Assembly (NCBI GenBank): GCA_045577075.1
Contig: JAZNHR010000006.1
Location: forward strand, 1-33,586
DNA: 33,586 nucleotides
DNA from: SIG447 sp045577075
Lineage (GTDB): Bacteria; Bacillota; Clostridia; UMGS1883; UMGS1540
Reading direction: 5' to 3'
A program made the translations under genes and the position numbers. Every line of letters starts with the position of its first letter. Position 1 is the stretch's first letter. Positions 25,232-31,879 of this stretch are shown one piece after another. Below the pieces are notes generated by a model. The model did not search any database. It was given only the letters and a program-made list of their open reading frames with translations, and was not told where the DNA came from.

Positions 25232-25938
25232 TTTTTGAACAAAACCGAGCAATATATTATAGTCAACTGGCACCGAACAAATCGGTTTCCAGAGCAAATA
25301 TTGTACAGTTTTTTCAGGACATAGCGGTTTCGCACACAACAGAAAGCGGTTATTCCTTGGAAAAACTTGCAGATTTGAATCGTGCGTGGATTCTCCTTTC
25401 TATGCATGTACGTTTTAGTGCACCGATTCCCTTATATGCCAAAATTAGAATAAAAACGTGGACATATGAGTTTGCACGCGCCTGTGGCCCACGTGCGTAC
25501 CAAATTGAAGATACAGAGTCGGGGAAAATTTACGCGTCTGCCGCAGCAATGTGGACGTATATAGATACACAAACGGGCAGACCAAAAGAAATTCCCCAGG
25601 AAATGCTTTCTTATTTTGGAAACGGTGATGCACCTGATATCACTTATTTACGTCGTGCCCCGGATTTTGTTGCAAATAATCATATTGCAGATTTTAAAAT
25701 CTTAAAACGGGATTTAGATTCAAACGGGCATATGAACAACGTAAAATATTTAGAATATGCAGAAGAAGTATTGCCGGATGATGCGGCGATAAAAGAAATC
25801 GAAATTTTTTATAAACATCCTGTTTTTTTGGGCGAAAAAATCTCCCTTTACTCTGAAAGAAAAGGAGAAAATTTGAACTTAATACTCAAAAACCATGAAG
25901 GGACAAATTGCGCATACATAAAATTTGTTTTGGAGTAA
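25228..25938 (+). CDS. Acyl-ACP thioesterase (FatA/FatB-like)
   Basis: A 236-residue enzyme of the acyl-[acyl-carrier-protein] thioesterase family, built of two hot-dog domains. Domain 1 includes VQFFQDIAVSHTTESGYS and the WILLSMHVRFSAPIP strand pair; domain 2 has the typical DLDSNGHMNNVKYLEYA segment with the Asn/His residues used in catalysis. Bacterial members release free fatty acids from ACP. The start is ATG 25228, coupled to the aminopeptidase stop; an in-frame start at 25204 lies inside that gene without a ribosome binding site. ruvC follows after 9 nt. Confidence 0.9.
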   Translation: MIFEQNRAIYYSQLAPNKSVSRANIVQFFQDIAVSHTTESGYSLEKLADLNRAWILLSMHVRFSAPIPLYAKIRIKTWTYEFARACGPRAYQIEDTESGKIYASAAAMWTYIDTQTGRPKEIPQEMLSYFGNGDAPDITYLRRAPDFVANNHIADFKILKRDLDSNGHMNNVKYLEYAEEVLPDDAAIKEIEIFYKHPVFLGEKISLYSERKGENLNLILKNHEGTNCAYIKFVLE

Positions 25939-25947
25939 GTAGGCAGT

Positions 25948-26442
25948 ATGAAAATATTAGGAATTGATCCGGGATATGCCATTGTGGGATATGGTCTTGT
26001 AAAGCAGCATTCCGGCCATTTTTCACCGCTGGACTGTGGTGTGTTGACCACACCGCAGGACATGCCTTTCCCAAAGAGACTAAAAAGTTTATATGACATG
26101 CTTACACTTTTGATTGCGGAAAAAAAACCGGATGTAATAGCAATTGAAACTTTGTTTTTCAATACAAACGTTACTACTGCTATTGCCGTCGGTCACGCAA
26201 GGGGTGTGCTGATTTTAGCGGCTGAAAACGCAGGAGTACCTGTTTTTGAATACACCCCACTTCAAATCAAGCAAGCAATTACCGGATACGGGCGTGCAGA
26301 TAAAATCCAGATGCAGCAGATGGTGAAAATGCTTTTAGGACTTGCTGCAGTCCCAAAACCTGATGATGCTGCAGATGCTTTGGCAGTTGCAATCTGTCAC
26401 GGTCAATCATTTAAACTGAATCAAAAAATAGGGGAGATATAA
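25948..26442 (+). CDS. ruvC: Holliday junction resolvase RuvC
   Basis: A 164-residue endonuclease that cuts Holliday junctions symmetrically after RuvAB branch migration. The four acidic catalytic residues of the RNase H-like fold are all present: Asp7 (LGIDPGY), Glu67 (IAIETLFF), Asp140 and Asp143 (KPDDAADALA). Length is normal. GTAGGCAG upstream is a modest ribosome binding site. Its last base is shared with the first base of ruvA, indicating translational coupling in a ruvC-ruvA-ruvB unit. Confidence 0.97.
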   Translation: MKILGIDPGYAIVGYGLVKQHSGHFSPLDCGVLTTPQDMPFPKRLKSLYDMLTLLIAEKKPDVIAIETLFFNTNVTTAIAVGHARGVLILAAENAGVPVFEYTPLQIKQAITGYGRADKIQMQQMVKMLLGLAAVPKPDDAADALAVAICHGQSFKLNQKIGEI

Positions 26443-27023
26443 TGTTTTATTATTTAAAAGGGAAAGCCGTCCTGCATGACGAAAACTTCCTTGTTCTGGA
26501 TATTGGCGGCGTTGGGTATAAAATATTTACATCGCAAGCGACGCTATCTCAGATAAAATTAAACACGGAAATCACTGTCTTCACCTATACATATATTCGG
26601 GAAGATGTTTTTGATATCTTCGGCTTTTTAACCAAAGAAGAACTTGCTTTTTTTCAGAAATTGATTTCTGTTTCCGGTGTCGGCCCCAGGCTTGCGCTTG
26701 CCATATTATCAACCCTTTCTCCGCATGAACTCATGATAGCAGTTTTGTCATCGGATGCAAAAAAAATCTCACGTACACCAGGCGTTGGGCCTAAACTTGC
26801 GCAGCGGATGATTTTAGAACTAAAGGATAAGATAAAAGATGACGAAGTGGAAACCGTGATTGCAAGCCCTTCTTCTGTGCCACAAGGGTCCTCGGAGGCT
26901 GTAAATGCACTTTTGGTTCTTGGTTATGGAGAGGAAGAGGCAAGAAGGGCAGTTGCATCCGTAGGAGAAGGCTTTACGCTTGAAGATACAATCAAAAAAG
27001 CATTACTGCATTTGGTAAGATAG
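26442..27023 (+). CDS. ruvA: Holliday junction branch migration protein RuvA
   Basis: A 193-residue tetrameric protein that holds the four-way junction and recruits RuvB. The N-terminal OB-fold (residues 1-62) is followed by paired helix-hairpin-helix motifs, VSGVGPRLALAIL and TPGVGPKLAQRMI. A short acidic linker leads to the C-terminal RuvB-binding domain (ALLVLGYGEEEARRAV). The ATG has GGGGAGAT upstream and overlaps the ruvC stop by one base. ruvB starts 10 nt downstream. Confidence 0.97.
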   Translation: MFYYLKGKAVLHDENFLVLDIGGVGYKIFTSQATLSQIKLNTEITVFTYTYIREDVFDIFGFLTKEELAFFQKLISVSGVGPRLALAILSTLSPHELMIAVLSSDAKKISRTPGVGPKLAQRMILELKDKIKDDEVETVIASPSSVPQGSSEAVNALLVLGYGEEEARRAVASVGEGFTLEDTIKKALLHLVR

Positions 27024-27033
27024 GGGAGAGAGT

Positions 27034-28044
27034 ATGGATTTTGAAGAAAGCAGAATTATCACTTCCATGCAACTGGAGCAAGAAAACGACCTTGAACTTG
27101 CGCTAAGACCTCGCAGAATGGATGAATACGTCGGGCAAAGCAAACTTAAGAATAATCTTGCAATTTTTATTGAAGCTGCAAAGCTCCGTAAGGATGCATT
27201 AGACCATTGTCTTTTATATGGCCCGCCCGGTCTTGGAAAAACAACGTTTGCGGGTATTATTGCAAATGAATTGGGTGTAAACATTCGCATCACAAGTGGT
27301 CCTTCTATTGAAAGGCCGGGGGATCTAGCGGCAATTTTAACAAATCTTTCGCCTAATGATGTGTTATTCATTGATGAAATTCATCGCCTTAGCAAAACAG
27401 TAGAAGAAATTTTATATCCAGCAATGGAAGACTACGCTCTGGACATTATGATTGGAAAAGGACCAAGTGCCAGAAGTGTACGTCTGGATTTACCCAAATT
27501 TACACTTGTTGGCGCAACTACGCGCGCAGGACTTTTATCTGCACCGCTTCGTGATAGATTTGGCATTATATCTCGGCTTGAGCTTTATACAAACAACGAA
27601 CTGATGCAGATTGTCCAGCGTTCTGCCTCCATTTTAAATATTGCAATATCAGAAGACGGTGCTGCCGAAATTGCCTCTCGTTCCAGAGGGACACCCCGTA
27701 TTGCAAACAGACTTTTAAAAAGGCTACGCGATTTTGCTCAAATAAAAGGTGACGGCATTATTACCCGAGAAGTTGCAGATTTTGGCCTTGGAATGTTGGA
27801 AATTGATAAAATTGGTCTGGATGCTGTTGACAGGCGCATGATACTATCCATTATTCAAAATTTTAATGGTGGCCCTGTAGGTCTTGATACGCTTGCAGCC
27901 ACCATTGGTGAAGATGCTGCAACCATCGAAGATGTATATGAGCCCTATCTTATGCAACTTGGTTTTCTAAACCGCACACCACGAGGCAGAATGGTTACAA
28001 GCCCGTGTTATGAACACTTTGGCATAAAAGAAAATAAATGCTGA
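27034..28044 (+). CDS. ruvB: Holliday junction helicase RuvB
   Basis: A 336-residue AAA+ motor that drives branch migration with RuvA. Walker A GPPGLGKT is at 63-70, Walker B VLFIDEIHRLS near 109, and sensor 1 is in LVGATTRAG. Arg-containing sensor 2 (SRGTPRIANRLLKRLRDFA) and the C-terminal winged helix (GFLNRTPRGRMVT) are also present. GGGGAGAG lies 5 nt before the ATG. Length is typical. It is the last gene before a strong terminator-like hairpin. Confidence 0.98.
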   Translation: MDFEESRIITSMQLEQENDLELALRPRRMDEYVGQSKLKNNLAIFIEAAKLRKDALDHCLLYGPPGLGKTTFAGIIANELGVNIRITSGPSIERPGDLAAILTNLSPNDVLFIDEIHRLSKTVEEILYPAMEDYALDIMIGKGPSARSVRLDLPKFTLVGATTRAGLLSAPLRDRFGIISRLELYTNNELMQIVQRSASILNIAISEDGAAEIASRSRGTPRIANRLLKRLRDFAQIKGDGIITREVADFGLGMLEIDKIGLDAVDRRMILSIIQNFNGGPVGLDTLAATIGEDAATIEDVYEPYLMQLGFLNRTPRGRMVTSPCYEHFGIKENKC

Positions 28045-28053
28045 TGCATGTAT

Positions 28054-28099
28054 AAAAAAACCATCTTTGGAGAAACTTTCTCTTAAAGATGGTTTTTTT
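28054..28099 (+). terminator. Terminator-like hairpin between ruvB and eno
   Basis: AAAAAACCATCTTT pairs with AAAGATGGTTTTTT, and the loop holds a second small stem (GAGAAA/TTTCTC). The right arm ends in seven T residues. It lies 15 nt before the eno start codon, leaving no room for a promoter after it. A -10-like TATAAA starts just before it at 28051. Confidence 0.85.
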
Positions 28100-28113
28100 A
28101 AGGGGTTTTTAAT

Positions 28114-29349
28114 ATGAAAATTAAAAAAATTACAGCATTTGAAATTTTAGATTCTAGGGGAAATCCAACCGTGGAAGCACATGTTTATACAGAAAGTGGT
28201 TTTCATGGGTTTGGGAAAGTTCCATCCGGTGCTTCTACAGGTGTCGGAGAAGCATTAGAGCTTCGCGATGCAGATGAAAGATTTCATGGAAAAGGTGTGC
28301 AAAAGGCCGTAAACCATATAAACGAAGATATTCAAAAGCAACTTGTGGGTATGCACATAGCCGAGCAAGATAAAATAGATAGGCGCATGATACAACTGGA
28401 CGGCACACAAAACAAGACAAATCTTGGCGCAAATGCAATGCTTGCCGTCTCCATGGCTTGCGTTCGTGCGGCTGCAGACGCCTATAAACTGGAGCCTTTT
28501 CAATATTTAGGGGGCATGTCGGCAGATTTACTCCCTCTACCCATGATGAATATTGTAAACGGGGGCGTTCATGCCGCCAACAACTTGGACATACAAGAAT
28601 TTATGATTGTTCCAGTTGGCGCTGAAATGTTTTCTGAAGGTCTTAGGATGTGTGCGGAAATATATCAAACACTTCGGAAACAATTGCAAAGAAAAGGACT
28701 TTCGATTGCCGTTGGCGACGAAGGTGGTTTTGCACCGAATTTTAAGAGTCACGAAGAAGCGCTTGAAGAAATACTCGAGGCAATCGAAAAAAGCGGTTAT
28801 AAAAGTGGGGAAGACGTAAAGCTGGCACTCGATGCCGCATCTTCAGAATGGTTTAACGGAAACGACTATGTTATGCCAAAATCCGGAACACAGTTTTCCG
28901 CTGATGAATTGATTGCGTATTGGGAAGACCTTGTATCCAATTATCCGATTATTTCCTTAGAAGACCCTGCAGCAGAAACGGATTGGGAGACCTGGAAACG
29001 CATTACCAAACGGCTGAAAACGCAGATTGTAGGTGACGATTTATTTGTTACACATACAAATCTTCTAGAAAAAGGGATCCAAGAGAAATCAGCCAACTCT
29101 ATACTCATCAAACCTAATCAAGTTGGAACAGTCACAGAAACGATAGAGGCCATAAAGCTTGCTAAATCTGTGGGATTTGGAACAATTATTTCACATCGCT
29201 CTGGCGATACAGAAGATTCATTTATTGCAGATCTTGCTGTAGGTCTAGGTGCCGGACAAATCAAAACCGGAGCTCCATGCCGAAGTGAGCGTACAGCAAA
29301 GTATAATCGTCTTTTATATATTGAAAATAAGCTTCGATTTGGGATATAA
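28114..29349 (+). CDS. eno: Enolase
   Basis: A 411-residue glycolytic enzyme converting 2-phosphoglycerate to phosphoenolpyruvate. The N-terminal ILDSRGNPTVE and SGASTG loop, the general-acid region GDEGGFAP, and the Mg-binding LALDAASSE, SLEDPAAE and GDDLFVT are all present. The catalytic ILIKPNQVGT and SHRSGDTED blocks are also intact. It is about 20 residues shorter than many bacterial enolases (about 430), mostly at the C-terminus, which ends LRFGI. AAGGGG lies 9 nt before the ATG. It stands alone between two hairpins, away from the usual gap-pgk-tpi-gpm cluster. Confidence 0.96.
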   Translation: MKIKKITAFEILDSRGNPTVEAHVYTESGFHGFGKVPSGASTGVGEALELRDADERFHGKGVQKAVNHINEDIQKQLVGMHIAEQDKIDRRMIQLDGTQNKTNLGANAMLAVSMACVRAAADAYKLEPFQYLGGMSADLLPLPMMNIVNGGVHAANNLDIQEFMIVPVGAEMFSEGLRMCAEIYQTLRKQLQRKGLSIAVGDEGGFAPNFKSHEEALEEILEAIEKSGYKSGEDVKLALDAASSEWFNGNDYVMPKSGTQFSADELIAYWEDLVSNYPIISLEDPAAETDWETWKRITKRLKTQIVGDDLFVTHTNLLEKGIQEKSANSILIKPNQVGTVTETIEAIKLAKSVGFGTIISHRSGDTEDSFIADLAVGLGAGQIKTGAPCRSERTAKYNRLLYIENKLRFGI

Positions 29350-29380
29350 AAAAATGCCGCATAATTGCGGCATTTTTTAC
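29347..29380. terminator. Bidirectional terminator between eno and the recombinase gene
   Basis: A 12-bp perfect stem AAAAAATGCCGC/GCGGCATTTTTT (29349-29360 and 29367-29378) with loop ATAATT. Both convergent genes end in the stem or at its edge. Confidence 0.93.
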
Positions 29381-30348
29381 TGCTTCGGTTTATTTGTTTC
29401 CGCCGATAAAGGGTTACTGGCAGTGGCTTCTCGTAAGCGTTCATTATCAACATGAGTATAAATTTGCGTTGTGCTAAGCTGCTCATGTCCCAAAACTTCT
29501 TGCAAAGCCCTAATATCAACGTTCCCGTGACGATACATTAAAGTGGCAGCAGTATGACGCAGTTTATGTGCAGAATAGCGCGTCGCATCAAGCCCTGCCG
29601 TTTCAAGCGCTTTTTTTACGATAACCTGTACCATTTTTCCGCTTAAACGGGAGTGATTACGGCTTAAAAACATGGCGTTCTTATCCTTAACATTTTCATG
29701 CGGGCGCACCTGTAGATACTGATTTAAAGCCGTTTGGCACGCATGATTTAAGTAAATAATACGTTCTTTGGCACCTTTACCAAATACGCGAAGCTTTTCA
29801 CCGTCATAATCCCGTAGGTTAATTCCAACTAACTCAGAAAGGCGAAGTCCACAATTTAAAAACAATGTTAGAATTGCATAATCCCGTTCAGGGTATTGGC
29901 TTTCCACATTTTCTAAAAGACGTTTGCTTTCATCCAACGTTAAATATTTAGGTAAAAGGCCTGGGATTTTCGGTGCATCCAGTTCTTTTGCAGGATTATC
30001 GTCCAAAAGTCCCATTTTAGCAGATAAATATTTAAAATATGTACGAAGACTTGAAACTTTGCGCGCTCTGGCGCTCTGGGCATTTTTTCTTGCAGAAGAA
30101 ATATAGTACATGTATTCGTACAAATCATTTCTGGTTACATTCTTTAAATCGTCCAACGAGACATCTACAATAGAAACAGAATCAAAGTCATCAAAGGAAG
30201 CACGGCCATTTTTACATTGTAAATAACGGAAGAATGTGCGTAAATCATAATAGTATTCTTTTGTGGTTCTTTCGGATTTACCGAGAATAACTTCCAGATA
30301 CACAAGAAAATCCTTTAAAACGCTTGGAATCCCTTCAAAGCTTTGCAT
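29377..30348 (-). CDS. Xer-type tyrosine recombinase
   Basis: A 323-residue site-specific recombinase. The N-terminal SAM-like core-binding domain (about 10-110) is followed by the catalytic domain with all six active-site residues: Arg169 (GLRLSELV), Lys192 (GKGAKER), His261 and Arg264 (HKLRHTAA), His288 (LGHEQLST) and the nucleophile Tyr297 (QIYTHV). This architecture fits XerC/XerD chromosome-dimer resolution; XerC versus XerD cannot be settled from sequence alone. It might also serve mobile elements, but its neighbours are core genes. The ATG is preceded by GGAGGAGGAG, and the leader carries a perfect 14-bp hairpin. Confidence 0.92.
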   Translation of the reverse strand: MQSFEGIPSVLKDFLVYLEVILGKSERTTKEYYYDLRTFFRYLQCKNGRASFDDFDSVSIVDVSLDDLKNVTRNDLYEYMYYISSARKNAQSARARKVSSLRTYFKYLSAKMGLLDDNPAKELDAPKIPGLLPKYLTLDESKRLLENVESQYPERDYAILTLFLNCGLRLSELVGINLRDYDGEKLRVFGKGAKERIIYLNHACQTALNQYLQVRPHENVKDKNAMFLSRNHSRLSGKMVQVIVKKALETAGLDATRYSAHKLRHTAATLMYRHGNVDIRALQEVLGHEQLSTTQIYTHVDNERLREATASNPLSAETNKPKQ

Positions 30349-30360
30349 TTACTCCTCCTC

Positions 30361-30394
30361 CCAATTAGACAAAATTTTTATTTTGTCTAATTGG
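30361..30394 (-). promoter_or_regulatory. Perfect 14-bp hairpin/palindrome in the recombinase leader
   Basis: CCAATTAGACAAAA (30361-30374) and TTTTGTCTAATTGG (30381-30394) are exact reverse complements around a 6-nt loop. On the - strand the structure ends directly against the GGAGGAGG ribosome binding site of the recombinase. It lacks a downstream T run, so it is not a terminator for that gene; an operator or a translation-modulating hairpin is more likely. Confidence 0.75.
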
Positions 30395-30462
30395 CAATCG
30401 ATTCTTACACATAAATTTAAATCCGGTATTTTCGTCCCCTACGCTAAAAATGCTTCATTATT

Positions 30463-30488
30463 TTAAAAAAGACGAGAATCCTCTCGCC
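30463..30488 (-). terminator. Terminator of tRNA-Leu
   Basis: On the - strand a 7-bp stem GGCGAGA/TCTCGTC (one G-T pair) with a 4-nt loop is followed by TTTTTT. It lies 5 nt beyond the tRNA 3' end. Confidence 0.82.
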
Positions 30489-30493
30489 TTACT

Positions 30494-30577
30494 TGGTGCA
30501 CCCGGGGAGACTTGAACTCCCACGTCATGGACACCAGAACCTAAATCTGGCGCGTCTGCCAATTCCGCCACGGGTGC
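30494..30577 (-). tRNA. tRNA-Leu (anticodon UAG)
   Basis: The 84-nt cloverleaf has acceptor arms GCACCCG/CGGGTGC, an encoded ACCA end, and the D-loop GCGGAATTGGCAGACGC. The anticodon stem is CCAGA/TCTGG with loop TTTAGGT (anticodon TAG), followed by a class II long variable arm and the T-loop GTTCAAGTC. The long variable arm and UAG anticodon identify leucine. Confidence 0.97.
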
Positions 30578-30613
30578 GTATTTAAAGAATGGTTTGTTTT
30601 ATCGTCTTCAGTC

Positions 30614-30642
30614 ATTATACCACATTTTTGATAAAGAATCAA
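30614..30642 (-). promoter_or_regulatory. Promoter of tRNA-Leu
   Basis: On the - strand: TTGATT (30637-30642), 17-nt spacer, TATAAT (30614-30619), about 35 nt before the tRNA. Confidence 0.88.
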
Positions 30643-30656
30643 CTATTTTTTTATTT

Positions 30657-30953
30657 TTATAGTCCGGTTAAAAAAAGATAGCCTAAAATAATAATTAACG
30701 TAATGTCCTTTTCTTCGCTACTAATCAGTAAAAACAGAAGTCCCAGCAGTAAAATATCATCTGTAGAAAACCGTTCAAATAATTTTTTTCTTTCGATTGT
30801 TTTTTCGTTATTAGAAAATCCTCCTTTTAATTCTGTTTTTTTATTTTCTGCAACAACAGGATGCATCTCCCCTTTTCCTGTCTCTACTGCCTTAGCAGCT
30901 CTTCGAATTTGTTCTGCTCGCTTTTCATAATCATTTAAGTACTGCTTATACAT
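30657..30953 (-). CDS. Small protein with a C-terminal hydrophobic helix pair, unknown function
   Basis: Not recognised with certainty. The 98-residue protein starts with a highly charged coiled-coil-like half (KQYLNDYEKRAEQIRRAAKAVETG). It ends in two short Leu/Ile-rich hydrophobic segments (DILLLGLLFLLISSEE and ITLIIILGYLFLTG) that probably associate with membrane. I recall similar tails in small uncharacterised proteins of spore-forming Clostridia, but that is not proof of a sporulation role. AGGAG lies 8 nt before the ATG. It is the last of three adjacent small genes on the - strand. Confidence 0.7.
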   Translation of the reverse strand: MYKQYLNDYEKRAEQIRRAAKAVETGKGEMHPVVAENKKTELKGGFSNNEKTIERKKLFERFSTDDILLLGLLFLLISSEEKDITLIIILGYLFLTGL

Positions 30954-30968
30954 TTACTTTGCTCCTGT

Positions 30969-31307
30969 TTATAAAATTTTTAATTCTTCAAAGACGGAAG
31001 ACATTTTGCTAAGCTTTAATATTTGCATTGCCTGTTCTGCACCATGCAGTCGTTTCTCGCTTAAATAAGGCTTAATTGCCATTAAGAGATTGATTCTGGG
31101 GTCATTATCATTCGCTATTTTACCAAAGGCGTTACCAAGCTTTAAAAGTGTTTCAGGATTGTCCAACCCGAAAGGGAGCGATATAGATTTTTGATTTTCT
31201 GATTTTTCTTGTTTTTCTGCAGCATTGTTTTTCATAGAGTTCATAAGACCCATGATTTGTTCCATTGCAGCTGGATTTTCTAACAAACCTTTTAGCATTT
31301 CTTCCAT
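30969..31307 (-). CDS. Small helical protein, unknown function
   Basis: Not recognised. The 112-residue protein has an N-terminal MEEMLKGLLENPAAMEQIMGLMNSM segment, a Lys/Glu-rich linker, and a C-terminal block DPRINLLMAIKPYLSEKR...AMQILKLS. I recall the C-terminal block from small proteins of Clostridia with no assigned role. No signal peptide or membrane helix is present. AGGAGG lies 7 nt before the ATG. Neighbouring genes are 24 nt upstream and 15 nt downstream, so it is co-transcribed. The N-terminal 'xLLxNPxxM' pattern echoes the neighbour at 31332 (LLKILNQNPDIM), hinting at related or interacting helices. Confidence 0.72.
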   Translation of the reverse strand: MEEMLKGLLENPAAMEQIMGLMNSMKNNAAEKQEKSENQKSISLPFGLDNPETLLKLGNAFGKIANDNDPRINLLMAIKPYLSEKRLHGAEQAMQILKLSKMSSVFEELKIL

Positions 31308-31331
31308 ATCGCATCCTCCTTCCGGTAGAGA

Positions 31332-31544
31332 TTATTTTTTAAAAAAGCTTTCAATGGTATGCATAATGTCAGGATTTTGATTCAGTATTTTTAAAAGGCC
31401 TTCCGTGTCATCGGGTTTATTCTTTTTTAGATCTTCAATAACGGCTTTTCCTTCCGCCGTTTTAGCAAAAGCGTTTGCTTTTTCGATTCCTTTTTCCAGA
31501 ATTTTTGGGTCTACCTTTTTAAGCATCTCATTAAAGTCAGGCAT
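31332..31544 (-). CDS. Small helical protein, unknown function
   Basis: Not recognised. The 70-residue, Lys/Glu-rich, soluble helical protein has two repeating helix-like parts (DFNEMLKKVDPKILEKGIEKA and GLLKILNQNPDIMHTIESFFKK). It is the first gene of the three-gene unit. The ribosome binding site is AAAGGGTGGGGG upstream of the ATG. The upstream 128-nt gap to tRNA-Pro holds no clear sigma-A promoter on this strand. A GCATA...GAATATA pair with 16-nt spacing is loosely like a forespore (sigma-G) promoter, which is only suggestive. Confidence 0.68.
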   Translation of the reverse strand: MPDFNEMLKKVDPKILEKGIEKANAFAKTAEGKAVIEDLKKNKPDDTEGLLKILNQNPDIMHTIESFFKK

Positions 31545-31634
31545 ATTTCCCCCACCCTTTCTATAACTATATTCTATCTCGTATAAAGAATATGCTTTAT
31601 GTAATCTGATTGTGCATAAAAAAATGAAAAAGCC

Positions 31635-31663
31635 TTGACTTTTAGAAGAAAATCAACTATAAT
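31635..31663 (+). promoter_or_regulatory. Promoter of tRNA-Pro
   Basis: TTGACT (31635-31640), 17-nt spacer, TATAAT (31658-31663), 9 nt before the tRNA gene. Confidence 0.9.
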
Positions 31664-31672
31664 ACAAAAGAA

Positions 31673-31749
31673 CGGGGTTTGGCGCAGTTTGGTAGCGTGC
31701 ATGGTTTGGGACCATGAGGCCGTGGGTTCAAGTCCCACAACCCCGACCA
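31673..31749 (+). tRNA. tRNA-Pro (anticodon UGG)
   Basis: The 77-nt cloverleaf has acceptor arms CGGGGTT/AACCCCG, discriminator A and encoded CCA. The D-arm is GCGCAGTTTGGTAGCGT, the anticodon stem ATGGT/ACCAT with loop TTGGG (anticodon TGG), and the T-arm GTGGGTTCAAGTCCCAC. Phage-type sequence begins shortly after its terminator. Confidence 0.97.
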
Positions 31750-31750
31750 T

Positions 31751-31780
31751 AAAAAAGGTGGCTATAAAGCCACCTTTTTT
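31751..31780 (+). terminator. Terminator of tRNA-Pro
   Basis: AAAAAAGGTGGC and GCCACCTTTTTT form a 12-bp stem with loop TATAAA, ending in six T residues. It is symmetric, so it could also stop transcription arriving from the phage-type gene on the - strand. Confidence 0.93.
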
Positions 31781-31783
31781 TAC

Positions 31784-31879
31784 GGTTTTATCGTTTGTCG
31801 CCGCCTGATTGTAGAGTGCCCACCCCAGTGCTGTATTTTCTTTGGAGACCTTTCCTTTTTCCACGTCCTGCACCCATGC
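31784..31879 (-). pseudogene. Decayed 3' continuation of the phage polyvalent protein
   Basis: After the TGA at 31880-31882 the same frame continues as AWVQDVEKGKVSKENTALGWALYNQAATNDKT, which reads as a natural continuation of the upstream protein. Similarity stops at about 31784, where the frame runs into the tRNA-Pro terminator. The gene has therefore lost its end twice: by a nonsense codon and by the junction with the tRNA locus. The translated run-on through the antisense of the tRNA is meaningless. Confidence 0.6.

Noticed and set aside
30361..30394. Palindrome considered as a dif recombination site
   Set aside because: It is a perfect hairpin with a 6-nt loop and lacks the two 11-bp arms and central 6 bp typical of Firmicutes dif; its place in the leader suits regulation better.
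31574..31873. 99-codon open frame on the - strand reading through the antisense of tRNA-Pro, containing VGLEPTASW
   Set aside because: The first third is the decayed phage gene tail; the rest is antisense tRNA and terminator, a well-known source of false proteins.
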